A DNA stretch of 47,774 bases from contig NZ_JODC01000035.1 of the NCBI RefSeq assembly GCF_000720765.1, positions 1-47,774 on the forward strand, written 5' to 3'. The position numbers were made by a program, and so were the translations under genes. Origin of the DNA: Streptomyces sp. NRRL S-646. Lineage in GTDB: Bacteria > Actinomycetota > Actinomycetes > Streptomycetales > Streptomycetaceae. Below the pieces are notes generated by a model that made no database searches, had not been told where the DNA came from, and was given only the letters and a program-made list of their open reading frames with translations. Positions 26,994 through 34,544 of the stretch are shown piece by piece (positions within the stretch are counted from its first letter, which is position 1; the number at the start of each line of letters is the position of its first letter).

Positions 26994-28195
26994 GCCCGAC
27001 CCGTGTCCTCGTCCTCAACTCCGGCTCCTCGTCGGTGAAGTACCAGCTGCTCGACATGCGGGACAGCAGCCGGCTCGCCGTGGGCCTCGTCGAGCGGATC
27101 GGCGAGGAGACCTCACGGCTGAAGCACACACCCCTCGCGAGCGGCGGCGTGTCCCGGGAGTGGAGCGGGCAGATCGCCGACCACGAGGCCGCGCTGAAGG
27201 CCGTCGCGGAGGAGCTGGCGAAGGACGGGCTGGGGCTGGACTCCCCCGAGCTCGCCGCGATCGGGCACCGGGTCGTGCACGGCGGGAAGTCCTTCACCGA
27301 GCCGACCGTGATCGACGACGCCGTGCTAGCCGAGATCGAGCGGCTGATACCGGTGGCGCCCCTGCACAACCCGGCCAACCTGACCGGCATCCGTACCGCG
27401 CAGGCGCTGCGGCCCGACCTGCCGCAGGTCGCCGTCTTCGACACCGCGTTCCACACGACGATGCCGGAGTCCGCCGCCCGCTACGCGATCGACGTGAAGA
27501 CGGCCGACGAGCACCGGATCCGGCGGTACGGCTTCCACGGGACGTCGCACGCGTACGTCTCCCGGACCACCGCCGAGCTGCTCGGGAAGGCCCCAGAGGA
27601 GGTCAACGTCATCGTGCTGCACCTCGGCAACGGCGCGTCCGCGTCTGCCGTACGGGGCGGGAAGTGCGTGGACACCTCCATGGGGCTGACGCCTTTGGAG
27701 GGGCTCGTGATGGGTACGCGATCCGGGGACATGGATCCGGCCGTCATCTTCCATTTGATGCGTGTTGGCGAAATGTCCACGGACGAGATCGACACTCTTC
27801 TCAACAAGAAGAGCGGGTTGATCGGGCTGTGCGGTGACAACGACATGCGGGAGATCCGCCGCCGGGTCGACGAAGGTGACGAAGAGGCACAGCTCGCCTT
27901 CGACATCTACATTCACCGCCTGAAGAAGTACATCGGCGCCTATTACGCCGTACTCGGCCGGGTGGACGCGGTCGCCTTCACGGCGGGAGTCGGGGAGAAC
28001 GCGAGTCCGGTGCGGGAGGCTGCCGTTGCGGGCCTTCAGGAGCTGGGCCTGGCGGTGGACAGGGAGCTGAACGCCGTACGCAGTGACGAACCGCGACTGA
28101 TCTCGCCGGCGCAGGCGCGCGTGGCGGTCGCCGTGGTGCCGACCGACGAGGAACTGGAGATCGCCACACAGACCTACGCACTGGTCGGGCAGTAA
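26990..28195 (+). CDS. ackA: Acetate kinase
   Basis: A 401-residue enzyme making acetate and ATP from acetyl phosphate, or the reverse. Family signatures are VLVLNSGSSSVKYQLLD at the N-terminus, IGHRVVHGGKSF, VFDTAFHTTMPESAARYAI, YGFHGTSHAYVS, LHLGNGASASAVRGGKCVDT, MGTRSGDMDPAVIF and FTAGVGENASPVRE. The GTG start overlaps the pta stop, forming the usual pta-ackA pair for acetate overflow or re-uptake. It is followed by pyk in the same direction after 140 bp containing that gene's own promoter-like region. Confidence 0.97.
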   Translation: MSPTRVLVLNSGSSSVKYQLLDMRDSSRLAVGLVERIGEETSRLKHTPLASGGVSREWSGQIADHEAALKAVAEELAKDGLGLDSPELAAIGHRVVHGGKSFTEPTVIDDAVLAEIERLIPVAPLHNPANLTGIRTAQALRPDLPQVAVFDTAFHTTMPESAARYAIDVKTADEHRIRRYGFHGTSHAYVSRTTAELLGKAPEEVNVIVLHLGNGASASAVRGGKCVDTSMGLTPLEGLVMGTRSGDMDPAVIFHLMRVGEMSTDEIDTLLNKKSGLIGLCGDNDMREIRRRVDEGDEEAQLAFDIYIHRLKKYIGAYYAVLGRVDAVAFTAGVGENASPVREAAVAGLQELGLAVDRELNAVRSDEPRLISPAQARVAVAVVPTDEELEIATQTYALVGQ

Positions 28196-28285
28196 CGAAA
28201 TGCGGCCCCGCCGCATGGCCGGCTGAAGAACTCCAAGGAATACACCGCAGTAACACGCCTGAGCGCGGACCCGCCCATTTGTATC

Positions 28286-28329
28286 TTCCGCCAGACGGAA
28301 TATTCCGCGGCGAAACAAACCGATAGGAT
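28286..28329 (+). promoter_or_regulatory. pyk promoter with overlapping palindromes
   Basis: TTCCG-N5-CGGAA (28286-28300) shares its right half with a perfect 12-bp palindrome CGGAATATTCCG (28296-28307), giving three alternating half sites. A -10-like TAGGAT lies at 28324-28329, only 6 bases before the pyk ATG, which would make a leaderless mRNA; no good -35 is seen, as expected if an activator or dedicated factor binds the palindromes. Confidence 0.45.
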
Positions 28330-28335
28330 CGCCCC

Positions 28336-29763
28336 ATGCGCCGTTCGAAAATCGTCTGTACTCTCGGCCCCGCGGTCGACTCCCACGAAATGCTGGTCTC
28401 GATGATCGAGGCCGGAATGAACGTGGCCAGGTTCAACTTCAGCCACGGCACCCACGCCGAGCACCAGGGGCGGTACGACCGCGTCCGGGCCGCCTCCAAG
28501 GAGACCGGCCGTGCCATCGGTGTCCTCGCCGACCTGCAGGGTCCGAAGATCCGTCTGGAGACCTTCGCCGAAGGCCCGGTCGAGCTCGAGCGCGGTGACG
28601 AGTTCGTCATCACCATCGAGGACGTCCCGGGCGACAAGTCCATCTGCGGTACGACCTACAAGGGCCTGCCCGGTGACGTGGACCGCGGCGACCAGATCCT
28701 GATCAACGACGGCAACGTCGAGCTGAAGGTCCTGGACGTCGAGGGCCCCCGGGTCAGGACGATCGTCATCGAGGGCGGTGTCGTCTCCGACCACAAGGGC
28801 ATCAACCTGCCCGGCGCGGCCGTGAACGTCCCGGCGCTGAGCGAGAAGGACATCGAGGACCTCCGCTTCGCCCTCCGCATGGGCTGCGACATGGTCGCGC
28901 TGTCCTTCGTCCGCGACGCCAAGGACGTGGACGACGTCCACCGGGTGATGGACGAGGAGGGCCGCCGGGTCCCCGTCATCGCCAAGGTGGAGAAGCCGCA
29001 GGCGGTGGACAACATGGAGGCCGTCGTGATGGCGTTCGACGCCGTCATGGTCGCGCGTGGTGACCTGGCCGTCGAGTACCCGCTCGAGAAGGTCCCCATG
29101 GTGCAGAAGCGCCTCATCGAGCTGTGCCGCCGCAACGCCAAGCCGGTGATCGTGGCGACTCAGATGATGGAGTCGATGATCACCAACTCCCGTCCCACGC
29201 GCGCCGAGGCGTCCGACGTCGCCAACGCGATCCTGGATGGCGCGGACGCGGTCATGCTGTCCGCGGAGTCCAGCGTGGGCGCCTACCCGGTCGAGACCGT
29301 GAAGACGATGTCGAAGATCGTCGCCGCGGCCGAGCAGGAGCTGATGAGCAAGGGCCTGCAGCCGCTGGTGCCGGGCAAGAAGCCGCGTACGCAGGGTGGT
29401 TCGGTCGCGCGTGCCGCGTGCGAGATCGCGGACTTCCTGGGCGGCCGGGGCCTGGTGGCCTTCACGCAGTCCGGTGACACGGCCCGCCGGCTGTCGCGCT
29501 ACCGCGCCCAGCAGCCGATCATCGCCTTCACCACCGACGAGAACACCCGCAACCAGCTCACCCTCAGCTGGGGCGTGGAGTCGCACGTGGTGCCCTTCGT
29601 GAACACCACGGACGAGATGGTCGACATGGTCGACCAGGAGATCGCCAAGATCAACCGATTCAACCCGGGCGAGATCGTCATCATCACCGCCGGCTCGCCC
29701 CCCGGCGTCCCCGGCACCACCAACATGCTCCGCGTCCACCACATCGCCGGCGGCGCCAACTGA
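28336..29763 (+). CDS. pyk: Pyruvate kinase
   Basis: A 475-residue enzyme producing pyruvate and ATP from phosphoenolpyruvate and ADP. Visible are RRSKIVCTLGPAVDSHEML, MNVARFNFSHGTHAEH, VLADLQGPKIR, LSEKDIEDLRFALRMGCDMV, the active-site Lys region PVIAKVEKPQAVDNME, MVARGDLAVEYPLEKVPMVQ, KPVIVATQMMESMITNSRPT and DAVMLSAESSVGAYPVE. The C-terminal allosteric domain is complete (VAFTQSGDTARRLSRYR, GEIVIITAGSPPGVPGTTNM). There is no room for a ribosome site (ATG directly follows GATCGCCCC), so translation may be leaderless. The 3' trailer carries two related terminator hairpins. Confidence 0.97.
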   Translation: MRRSKIVCTLGPAVDSHEMLVSMIEAGMNVARFNFSHGTHAEHQGRYDRVRAASKETGRAIGVLADLQGPKIRLETFAEGPVELERGDEFVITIEDVPGDKSICGTTYKGLPGDVDRGDQILINDGNVELKVLDVEGPRVRTIVIEGGVVSDHKGINLPGAAVNVPALSEKDIEDLRFALRMGCDMVALSFVRDAKDVDDVHRVMDEEGRRVPVIAKVEKPQAVDNMEAVVMAFDAVMVARGDLAVEYPLEKVPMVQKRLIELCRRNAKPVIVATQMMESMITNSRPTRAEASDVANAILDGADAVMLSAESSVGAYPVETVKTMSKIVAAAEQELMSKGLQPLVPGKKPRTQGGSVARAACEIADFLGGRGLVAFTQSGDTARRLSRYRAQQPIIAFTTDENTRNQLTLSWGVESHVVPFVNTTDEMVDMVDQEIAKINRFNPGEIVIITAGSPPGVPGTTNMLRVHHIAGGAN

Positions 29764-29972
29764 CCGTCCTGTAAAGGCAGTTCTACGGCGCCGAGGGCGC
29801 TCCCTGCGACAGGGGGCGCCCTCAGGCCTGTGAATGCCGGGCACGTGCCCCGTGCCGCGGTGTCCGTCCTGCCGCCCTTCGACCACGACGAGGACGGCGA
29901 GGACGACTGACCGGCCCGTCAAGGCGGTTCTACGGCACTGAGGGCGCCCCCTGCGCACAGGGGGCGCCCTCA
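29761..29972 (+). repeat. Duplicated pyk 3' trailer
   Basis: A segment beginning at the pyk stop (TGACCG, then AAGGCAGTTCTACGG and a hairpin) recurs 147 bp downstream (TGACCGG at 29908, AAGGCGGTTCTACGG and a hairpin). Before the second copy is a short coding-like end reading LPPFDHDEDGEDD and a stop, placed where the pyk C-terminus would be. A tandem duplication of the pyk 3' end, since diverged, or two related terminator cassettes, would explain this. Confidence 0.6.
29793..29823. terminator. pyk terminator, first hairpin
   Basis: GAGGGCGCTCCCTG and CAGGGGGCGCCCTC pair (14 bp, one G-T) around CGA, 30 bp after the pyk stop. Confidence 0.75.
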
Positions 29973-29973
29973 G
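29938..29973. terminator. Second hairpin, between pyk and the Ser/Thr-rich gene
   Basis: A perfect 16-bp stem (arm CTGAGGGCGCCCCCTG) with a 4-base loop, followed on the plus strand by TCTTTCTG. It lies 37 bp before the end of the convergent minus-strand gene and probably ends transcription from both sides. Confidence 0.8.
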
Positions 29974-30009
29974 TCTTTCTGCGGCTCCCGAACGGGTCTG
30001 TGACGGCGC

Positions 30010-31347
30010 TCAGCCGGTTCCGTCGGTCGTGTAGACGTGCATACCGGGCACGTGCAGGGTGCCGCCGAACTGAGCGGCCTGGACGACCTTCACGTTGGTG
30101 AAGTAGATCTCCGGGAGGTTCAGCGGAGGCGGGCTGTCCGGGGTGAACGTGAGCGGGATCAGACCGAGCAGATTCCCGGAGATGGACTCCGTGTACATCG
30201 TCGTCGGGCCACCAGTGATCTTGGACGTCGTACCCCGCCCGGCCTGCACGTGGTACGTCTTGTTGATGTCGTGGTCCTTGACCGTCTGGTGCAGGTCGCC
30301 GATGTCGGTGCCGCCGGAGATGACGTACTTCAGCACCCTCTTGATGGTGCCGTTGGCCGTCCTCACCTTGACGATGCCCTGGTAGTCGGCACCCTTCAGC
30401 GTCAGCGAGCTGGCGTTCAGGTACCAGGGGTCGTCCGCCACCGGCACCTTGTTGTCCACGCCGCCCGTGTCGTCCGTGGCGGCCGGGCAGTTCGACGCGT
30501 CCGTGGACGAGCTCGGCGAGGGGCTGGCAGAGGTGGCCGAATCGGCCGCCTTCTGGGCCGCCTTGGTGGCCTCCTCGACCGTCTTGGTCGCCTTGTCGGT
30601 CGTGTCCTTCACGGTGTTGTCCACCGTGTCGGTGACCTTCTTGGTCGTGTCCTTGAGGGTGTCCGAGGCGCTCGTGCCCGAAGACCCCGAGGACGCAGAG
30701 TCCTTGCTCGTGCTCGCCGAGGCGGACGGCGTGGGCGTCGGGCTCGCGCTCGACGTGGAGCTGTCCTTGCCGCCGGTGAAGATGCCGGTGATCGCATCGC
30801 CCAGGTCACCCAGCAGACCGCCGCCGCTGCTCGCGGACGCCGAGGGGCTCGGCGTGGCGGTGTCGCTGCTCGATGTGTCCTTGCTCGAACCGTCCGAGGC
30901 GGACGGCGTGGGCGTGGGCGTGGCCTTGTCGCCGGAACCTGAATCCGACGAAGAGGTCTTGCCCGAGTCCGAGGAGTCCTTGGACGTGCCGGCGGAGGAC
31001 GTGGGCGAGGGCGTCGCCTTGTCGGCCGTGTCACCGGAGCTCGCCGAGGCGGACGGCGACGGCGAGGCCGAGGAACCGTCCAGCGCGGTCACACAGTCCT
31101 TGTACTCGTCCGCGGTCAGGCTCTTCGACGACGGCGACGGCGTGCCGCTGCCGGCGGCGAGCGCGAGCGACGACGTGAACCCCATTCCCATCAGGACGGC
31201 CGTGGGCATCGCCACTGTGGCTATCGCCTTGCCCGCCGGCATGTGGAACCTGGTGAACAGCGGCTTCCTGGGGGCCGCATGGCGCGGCCCGGTTCTCACA
31301 CGGGACTCGTCCACATCAGTCCCGTGGGTCACCTCGTCAGCCGGCAC
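30010..31347 (-). CDS. Exported Ser/Thr/Pro-rich protein of the DUF6230/DUF6114 cluster
   Basis: A 445-residue protein. After a charged N-terminus, a signal or anchor segment (KAIATVAMPTAVLMGMGFTS, then SLALAAG) leads to a long low-complexity region (about residues 65-290) of SPSPSASAS, TPTPTPSAS and SSDSGK units. Within it lies a repeat-helical stretch, SDTLKDTTKKVTDTVDNTVK then DTTDKATKTVEEATKAAQKA, with an 11-residue-like periodicity as in LEA or apolipoprotein helices. A globular C-terminal domain of about 140 residues follows (DDPWYLNASSLTLKGADYQG, GRGTTSKITGGPTTMYTESI, LHVPGMHVYTTDGTG). GTG at 31347 follows GGGAGG and overlaps the end of the DUF6114 gene by 11 bases. I do not recognise the C-terminal domain; a surface-exposed location is inferred. 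Confidence 0.8.
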   Translation of the reverse strand: MPADEVTHGTDVDESRVRTGPRHAAPRKPLFTRFHMPAGKAIATVAMPTAVLMGMGFTSSLALAAGSGTPSPSSKSLTADEYKDCVTALDGSSASPSPSASASSGDTADKATPSPTSSAGTSKDSSDSGKTSSSDSGSGDKATPTPTPSASDGSSKDTSSSDTATPSPSASASSGGGLLGDLGDAITGIFTGGKDSSTSSASPTPTPSASASTSKDSASSGSSGTSASDTLKDTTKKVTDTVDNTVKDTTDKATKTVEEATKAAQKAADSATSASPSPSSSTDASNCPAATDDTGGVDNKVPVADDPWYLNASSLTLKGADYQGIVKVRTANGTIKRVLKYVISGGTDIGDLHQTVKDHDINKTYHVQAGRGTTSKITGGPTTMYTESISGNLLGLIPLTFTPDSPPPLNLPEIYFTNVKVVQAAQFGGTLHVPGMHVYTTDGTG

Positions 31348-31894
31348 TGTGCCTCCCGTTCGCCCCGTTCGCCGGGCTCGTTCCTGACAGATCGTTCGGC
31401 TCGCCCACCACGGGCTTGAGGATCGTGGTGTCCGTGTCAATCGCCTGAGGGGCGCCGCCCGCTCCCGGCACGTCCTCCCGCGCCGCCTCGGCCGGCGGCT
31501 CGCCCGGCGACCAGGCCACGGCCATCGCCCCGCCGACCAGGGCGAGCAGGAAGCCCATCAGGAAGCCGCCGAGGTTGGACACGGGAATGGACACCAGCCC
31601 CAGCAGGATCGCCGCCACGCCCGCGAAGGTACGCACGTGCTTCTGGAACCAGAGGCTGAAGCCCAGGACGATCAGCAGCACGCCGATGATCAGGGACCCG
31701 GCCCCCGCCGTGGTGGCCATCGCCAGCGTCAGATGTCCCACCTGCAGGTGGGCGTACGGGAAGTAGGCGATGGGGAGTCCGGCAAGCATGACGAACAGGC
31801 CGGCCCAGAACGGCCGCGTGCCCCGCCAGGCGCGGAACTGCACCCTCCGGCGACTGAACTGGCCGGCGGGTACGGCAGGAGTCTCGGCGCTCAT
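31337..31894 (-). CDS. DUF6114 membrane protein
   Basis: A 185-residue protein with four membrane helices: FWAGLFVMLAGLPIAYFPYA, LTLAMATTAGAGSLIIGVLL, FAGVAAILLGLVSIPVSNLG and GFLMGFLLALVGGAMAVAWS. The short N-terminus contains RRRVQFRAWRGTRPFWAG, the usual family start; the C-terminal 50 residues are hydrophilic and probably cytosolic. ATG at 31894 has GGGAG nine bases upstream. It lies between DUF6230 and the Ser/Thr-rich protein, overlapping the latter, so it could be the membrane anchor or assembly factor for those exported partners. No enzymatic motif is visible. Confidence 0.88.
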   Translation of the reverse strand: MSAETPAVPAGQFSRRRVQFRAWRGTRPFWAGLFVMLAGLPIAYFPYAHLQVGHLTLAMATTAGAGSLIIGVLLIVLGFSLWFQKHVRTFAGVAAILLGLVSIPVSNLGGFLMGFLLALVGGAMAVAWSPGEPPAEAAREDVPGAGGAPQAIDTDTTILKPVVGEPNDLSGTSPANGANGRHSAG

Positions 31895-31981
31895 GGAAAA
31901 CAGCTCCCTGGTGCGGCTTTGCTGTGGTGATGGTGCTGTGGTGGTGAGTTGCAGTACGTGTGAAGAATGTGGTGGAAGGTG

Positions 31982-32017
31982 GACGGGCGGGGGCGCCATC
32001 GGCTCCCCCGCCCGTCA
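31982..32017. terminator. Hairpin between the DUF6230 and DUF6114 genes
   Basis: GACGGGCGGGGGCGCC (31982-31997) and CTCCCCCGCCCGTC (about 32003-32016) form a very stable stem just after the DUF6230 stop. As both genes point the same way, it probably acts as a partial terminator or 3' protecting structure, giving more DUF6230 product than downstream products. Confidence 0.6.
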
Positions 32018-32025
32018 CAAAGTGC

Positions 32026-32658
32026 CTAGTAGCACTCGTGAGTGCCCGTCGAAACGGACATCTTCAACCCGCTGAGCTTGAAGGTTCCGGCGGTGGTGGC
32101 CCACGCCGTCTGCTTCACACCGGTCAGCGAGGCGTGCTCGGCCTGCTGTGCGAAACCGTTCGGGTTCGCGGTGTCACCGCTCTTGATGCCGGGGCCCTTG
32201 CTGGCGCTTCCGGCGGCCACACCGATGTCGATGTTCGTGAACGTCGCGTCGGCGTTCAGGTCATCGAGGTCGATGTACAGGTTGTCGGCCTCGACCGGCT
32301 TCTCGCCGCCACCCGCGTGCAGGATCAGGCTCACGCTGCCCAGCACCGGGATGTTCGGGGTCACGACCGACTGGCACAGGCCCTTGATGGTCGCGGACTT
32401 GAACGCCGAGACCGCGACCGGGTGGACCGTCTTCTTACCGTCGAGGGTGTACCCCGAGTCGATGGCCCCGTACTGCGAGAAGCCGTCACCTTCGAGCTGG
32501 TCGGCCGAAACCTTGAACTGCTGGCCGGACACGCTGAACGACGCGGCGAGAGCGCCCTGCGCGAGGGCGACACCTATCGCGGCCGTAGCGGCGACGCTGG
32601 GCACCATGACCACAGCGAACCGCTTCCATCTGGTCCCGCCACGCACCTGGGACTCCAT
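32026..32658 (-). CDS. DUF6230 exported protein
   Basis: A 210-residue protein with an N-terminal hydrophobic export segment (FAVVMVPSVAATAAIGVALA, then QGALAASF). The mature part is beta-rich: FSVSGQQFKVSADQLEGDGF, ATIKGLCQSVVTPNIPVLGS, KPVEADNLYIDLDDLNADAT and the C-terminal TFKLSGLKMSVSTGTHECY. Two cysteines (GLCQSV and HECY) could form a disulfide. ATG at 32658 follows an excellent GGAGGA site, suggesting high expression. Homologues were, as I recall, once labelled cholesterol esterase, but no GxSxG lipase motif is present. First gene of the three-gene cluster; function unknown. Confidence 0.88.
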   Translation of the reverse strand: MESQVRGGTRWKRFAVVMVPSVAATAAIGVALAQGALAASFSVSGQQFKVSADQLEGDGFSQYGAIDSGYTLDGKKTVHPVAVSAFKSATIKGLCQSVVTPNIPVLGSVSLILHAGGGEKPVEADNLYIDLDDLNADATFTNIDIGVAAGSASKGPGIKSGDTANPNGFAQQAEHASLTGVKQTAWATTAGTFKLSGLKMSVSTGTHECY

Positions 32659-33034
32659 ATTTCCTCCTTCTCGGACGTACATCTCCTGGCCCTGACTGCT
32701 GCCTGTCGGCGGCTCAGCCGGGCAGGGATGGGAGAAGTGCTACGTCCTCGGGAAGGAGAGCGCCCGCACTCGGAGGCGCAGAACCGCGCACCGATCACCG
32801 GCGATCACCCCCGAGCGACAACCACTGGTCGCGCCTGACACACATCACGCACAACCTTGCTGGACAGGCTTCGCCGAGCGGCGAAGACCCCCCTGCCCAA
32901 GAGCCGGCGCCAGTGGCGCAGGCTCTGCTCGGTGGGGACCCAGGAACTCCCGCGACCCAACCGGCTGTCGGGGTACGGGAAAGGACCGAGCGTCGCCGAT
33001 CGTGGTGCATTCTCGCCGCCCGCACAAGGGGCTT

Positions 33035-33052
33035 CGTTACTGGGTAGTAACG
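33035..33052. promoter_or_regulatory. Palindrome upstream of DUF6230
   Basis: CGTTACT-GGGT-AGTAACG, perfect 7-bp arms, in the 646-bp gene-free stretch 32659-33304. A related site TTACT-CCC-AGTAA lies 126 bp further upstream (33167-33179). They probably bind a dimeric regulator of the DUF6230 cluster. Apart from these and the hairpin at 33182, I see no other clear element in the stretch. Confidence 0.5.
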
Positions 33053-33166
33053 GCCGGATAACCGAAGGACGACCCACAGGTCTCGGGTGGCGACGGAGGG
33101 TGCAGCCAAGGGCCCGGACAAAACTATTGATCGTTGGACAGAAACCGACAGATCAACGCCCGGAAC

Positions 33167-33179
33167 TTACTCCCAGTAA
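33167..33179. promoter_or_regulatory. Second TTACT/AGTAA palindrome
   Basis: TTACT-CCC-AGTAA, same half sites as the palindrome at 33035 but with 3 rather than 4 bases between arms. Confidence 0.4.
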
Positions 33180-33181
33180 CA

Positions 33182-33219
33182 GCGGCCGCGTTTACCAAGA
33201 TTTGGTAAAGCGCGGCCGC
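33182..33219. terminator. Terminator hairpin after the CnoX-like gene
   Basis: GCGGCCGCGTTTACCAA pairs with 33202-33219 (one bulged base) around a short loop, about 86 bp past the stop of the leftward thioredoxin-TPR gene. It separates that gene from the DUF6230 promoter region. Confidence 0.65.
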
Positions 33220-33304
33220 ACTGACGTTCCTTCGGCAAATCTTTCACTCGGGCATCACATGCCCTGGTGTTTAGCGACTGGTCAGAACCGGGCCGCCGCC
33301 CCGC

Positions 33305-34285
33305 TCAGAACAGGGCCCGCGCGAGGGCCCTGCGGGCCGCCGCCACCCTCGGATCATCCGCCCCAACGACCTCAAAGAGCTCCAGCAGTCGCAGACGTAC
33401 CGTGTCCCGGTCGTCACCCGCCGTGCGCTGGACGGTGTCGATGAGCCGCCCGAAGGCGTCCTCCACATGACCGCCGACCAGATCCAGATCGGCCGCGGCG
33501 ATCTGGGCCTCGGGGTCGGCCGGCTTCTCTGCGGCGTCCTTGCGCACCTGCTGCGGGTCGAGGCCGCCCACGCGCTGCAGCAACTCGGCCTGGGCGAGGC
33601 CCAGTTTGGCCTCCGGGTTGCCCGGGTCCTCGCTCAGCACGTTCTTGTACGCCTGCACAGCACCGCCGAAGTCCCCCGAGTCCAGGGCCCGTACGGCCGC
33701 CTCGAGCAGCGCGTCGTACGGTCCGGCAGGCTGAGCCTCGGCCACGGCCTGGCCGCCGCCCGGCTCGGCGTCTGGGTCAACGGTCAGGCCGGTCAGGCCG
33801 AAGCGCTGCTCGGCCACCTGCACGAGCTGGTCGAGGGTCTGCCGGATCTGCTGTTCGCCGGCGGCCCCCTGGAAGAGCGGCAGCGCCTGCCCCGCCACCA
33901 CGGCGAAGACGGCCGGGATCCCCTGGACCCCGAACTGCTGCATCAGCATCTGGTTGGCGTCGACGTCGATCCTGGCGAGGAGGAAGCGCCCGCTGTACTC
34001 GACGGCGAGCCGCTCCAGTACGGGGCTCAGCTGCTTGCAGGGCTCGCACCACTCGGCCCAGAAGTCGATGACGACGGGCACCTCGGTGGACCGCTGCAGG
34101 ACCTCGCGCTCGAACCCGGCCTCGTCGACGTCGATGACGAGATCGGCCGGGGAGACGGCTCCCGGGGCGCCGCCCTGCCGGGCCGCTTCGGCGCGCGCCT
34201 GCTCCGCCTTCGTCTTGGCCTCCTGGGCCGCCTTCACCGCGGCGAGGTCGACGACTCCGCTCATGGACATGTTCCGTGGCTGCAT
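33305..34285 (-). CDS. CnoX/YbbN-like thioredoxin-TPR co-chaperone
   Basis: A 326-residue protein. An Ala/Glu/Lys-rich helical N-terminus (DLAAVKAAQEAKTKAEQARA) precedes a thioredoxin domain (about residues 50-165) with VVIDFWAEWCEPCKQLSPVL; its CEPC redox centre and the cis-Pro loop GIPAVFAVV are intact. The C-terminal half is TPR-like (ALDSGDFGGAVQAYKNVLSE, DPGNPEAKLGLAQAELL, GRLIDTVQRTAGDDRDTVRL). This is the architecture of CnoX chaperone-redoxins, which protect proteins from oxidative aggregation. ATG at 34285 follows GGGGGAGG. It diverges from a TetR regulator gene. Confidence 0.88.
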   Translation of the reverse strand: MQPRNMSMSGVVDLAAVKAAQEAKTKAEQARAEAARQGGAPGAVSPADLVIDVDEAGFEREVLQRSTEVPVVIDFWAEWCEPCKQLSPVLERLAVEYSGRFLLARIDVDANQMLMQQFGVQGIPAVFAVVAGQALPLFQGAAGEQQIRQTLDQLVQVAEQRFGLTGLTVDPDAEPGGGQAVAEAQPAGPYDALLEAAVRALDSGDFGGAVQAYKNVLSEDPGNPEAKLGLAQAELLQRVGGLDPQQVRKDAAEKPADPEAQIAAADLDLVGGHVEDAFGRLIDTVQRTAGDDRDTVRLRLLELFEVVGADDPRVAAARRALARALF

Positions 34286-34444
34286 GCGTCTATCCTCCCC
34301 CGTTCCCGCGCATGAGTGCTGCATACCCCGGGGGAAACCCCCGGACCCCGTGCGTTGAGAAAGCCGGTCCTGTTGCGTTCTGTTCGACGCCGGGTCCCCA
34401 CCCCACGCCAGTGGTCGTCGCCCATGGAGTCACTCACGAGCTTT

Positions 34445-34461
34445 CGCTACGAGTCGTAGCG
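34445..34461. promoter_or_regulatory. TetR-type operator
   Basis: CGCTACGAGTCGTAGCG, a perfect 17-bp palindrome in the 259-bp region between the CnoX-like and tetR genes, 84 bp before the regulator start. Size and symmetry fit a TetR dimer and suggest autoregulation. A second GC palindrome CCGGGGG-AAA-CCCCCGG lies at 34328-34344. Confidence 0.6.
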
Positions 34462-34544
34462 TAATGGCACTGGGTGCCTCCGGAGAACAACCCCCTGGTG
34501 ATCTCCCTCACGGCCTCACAGGAACTGCCGGTTATGGTCGTGGG

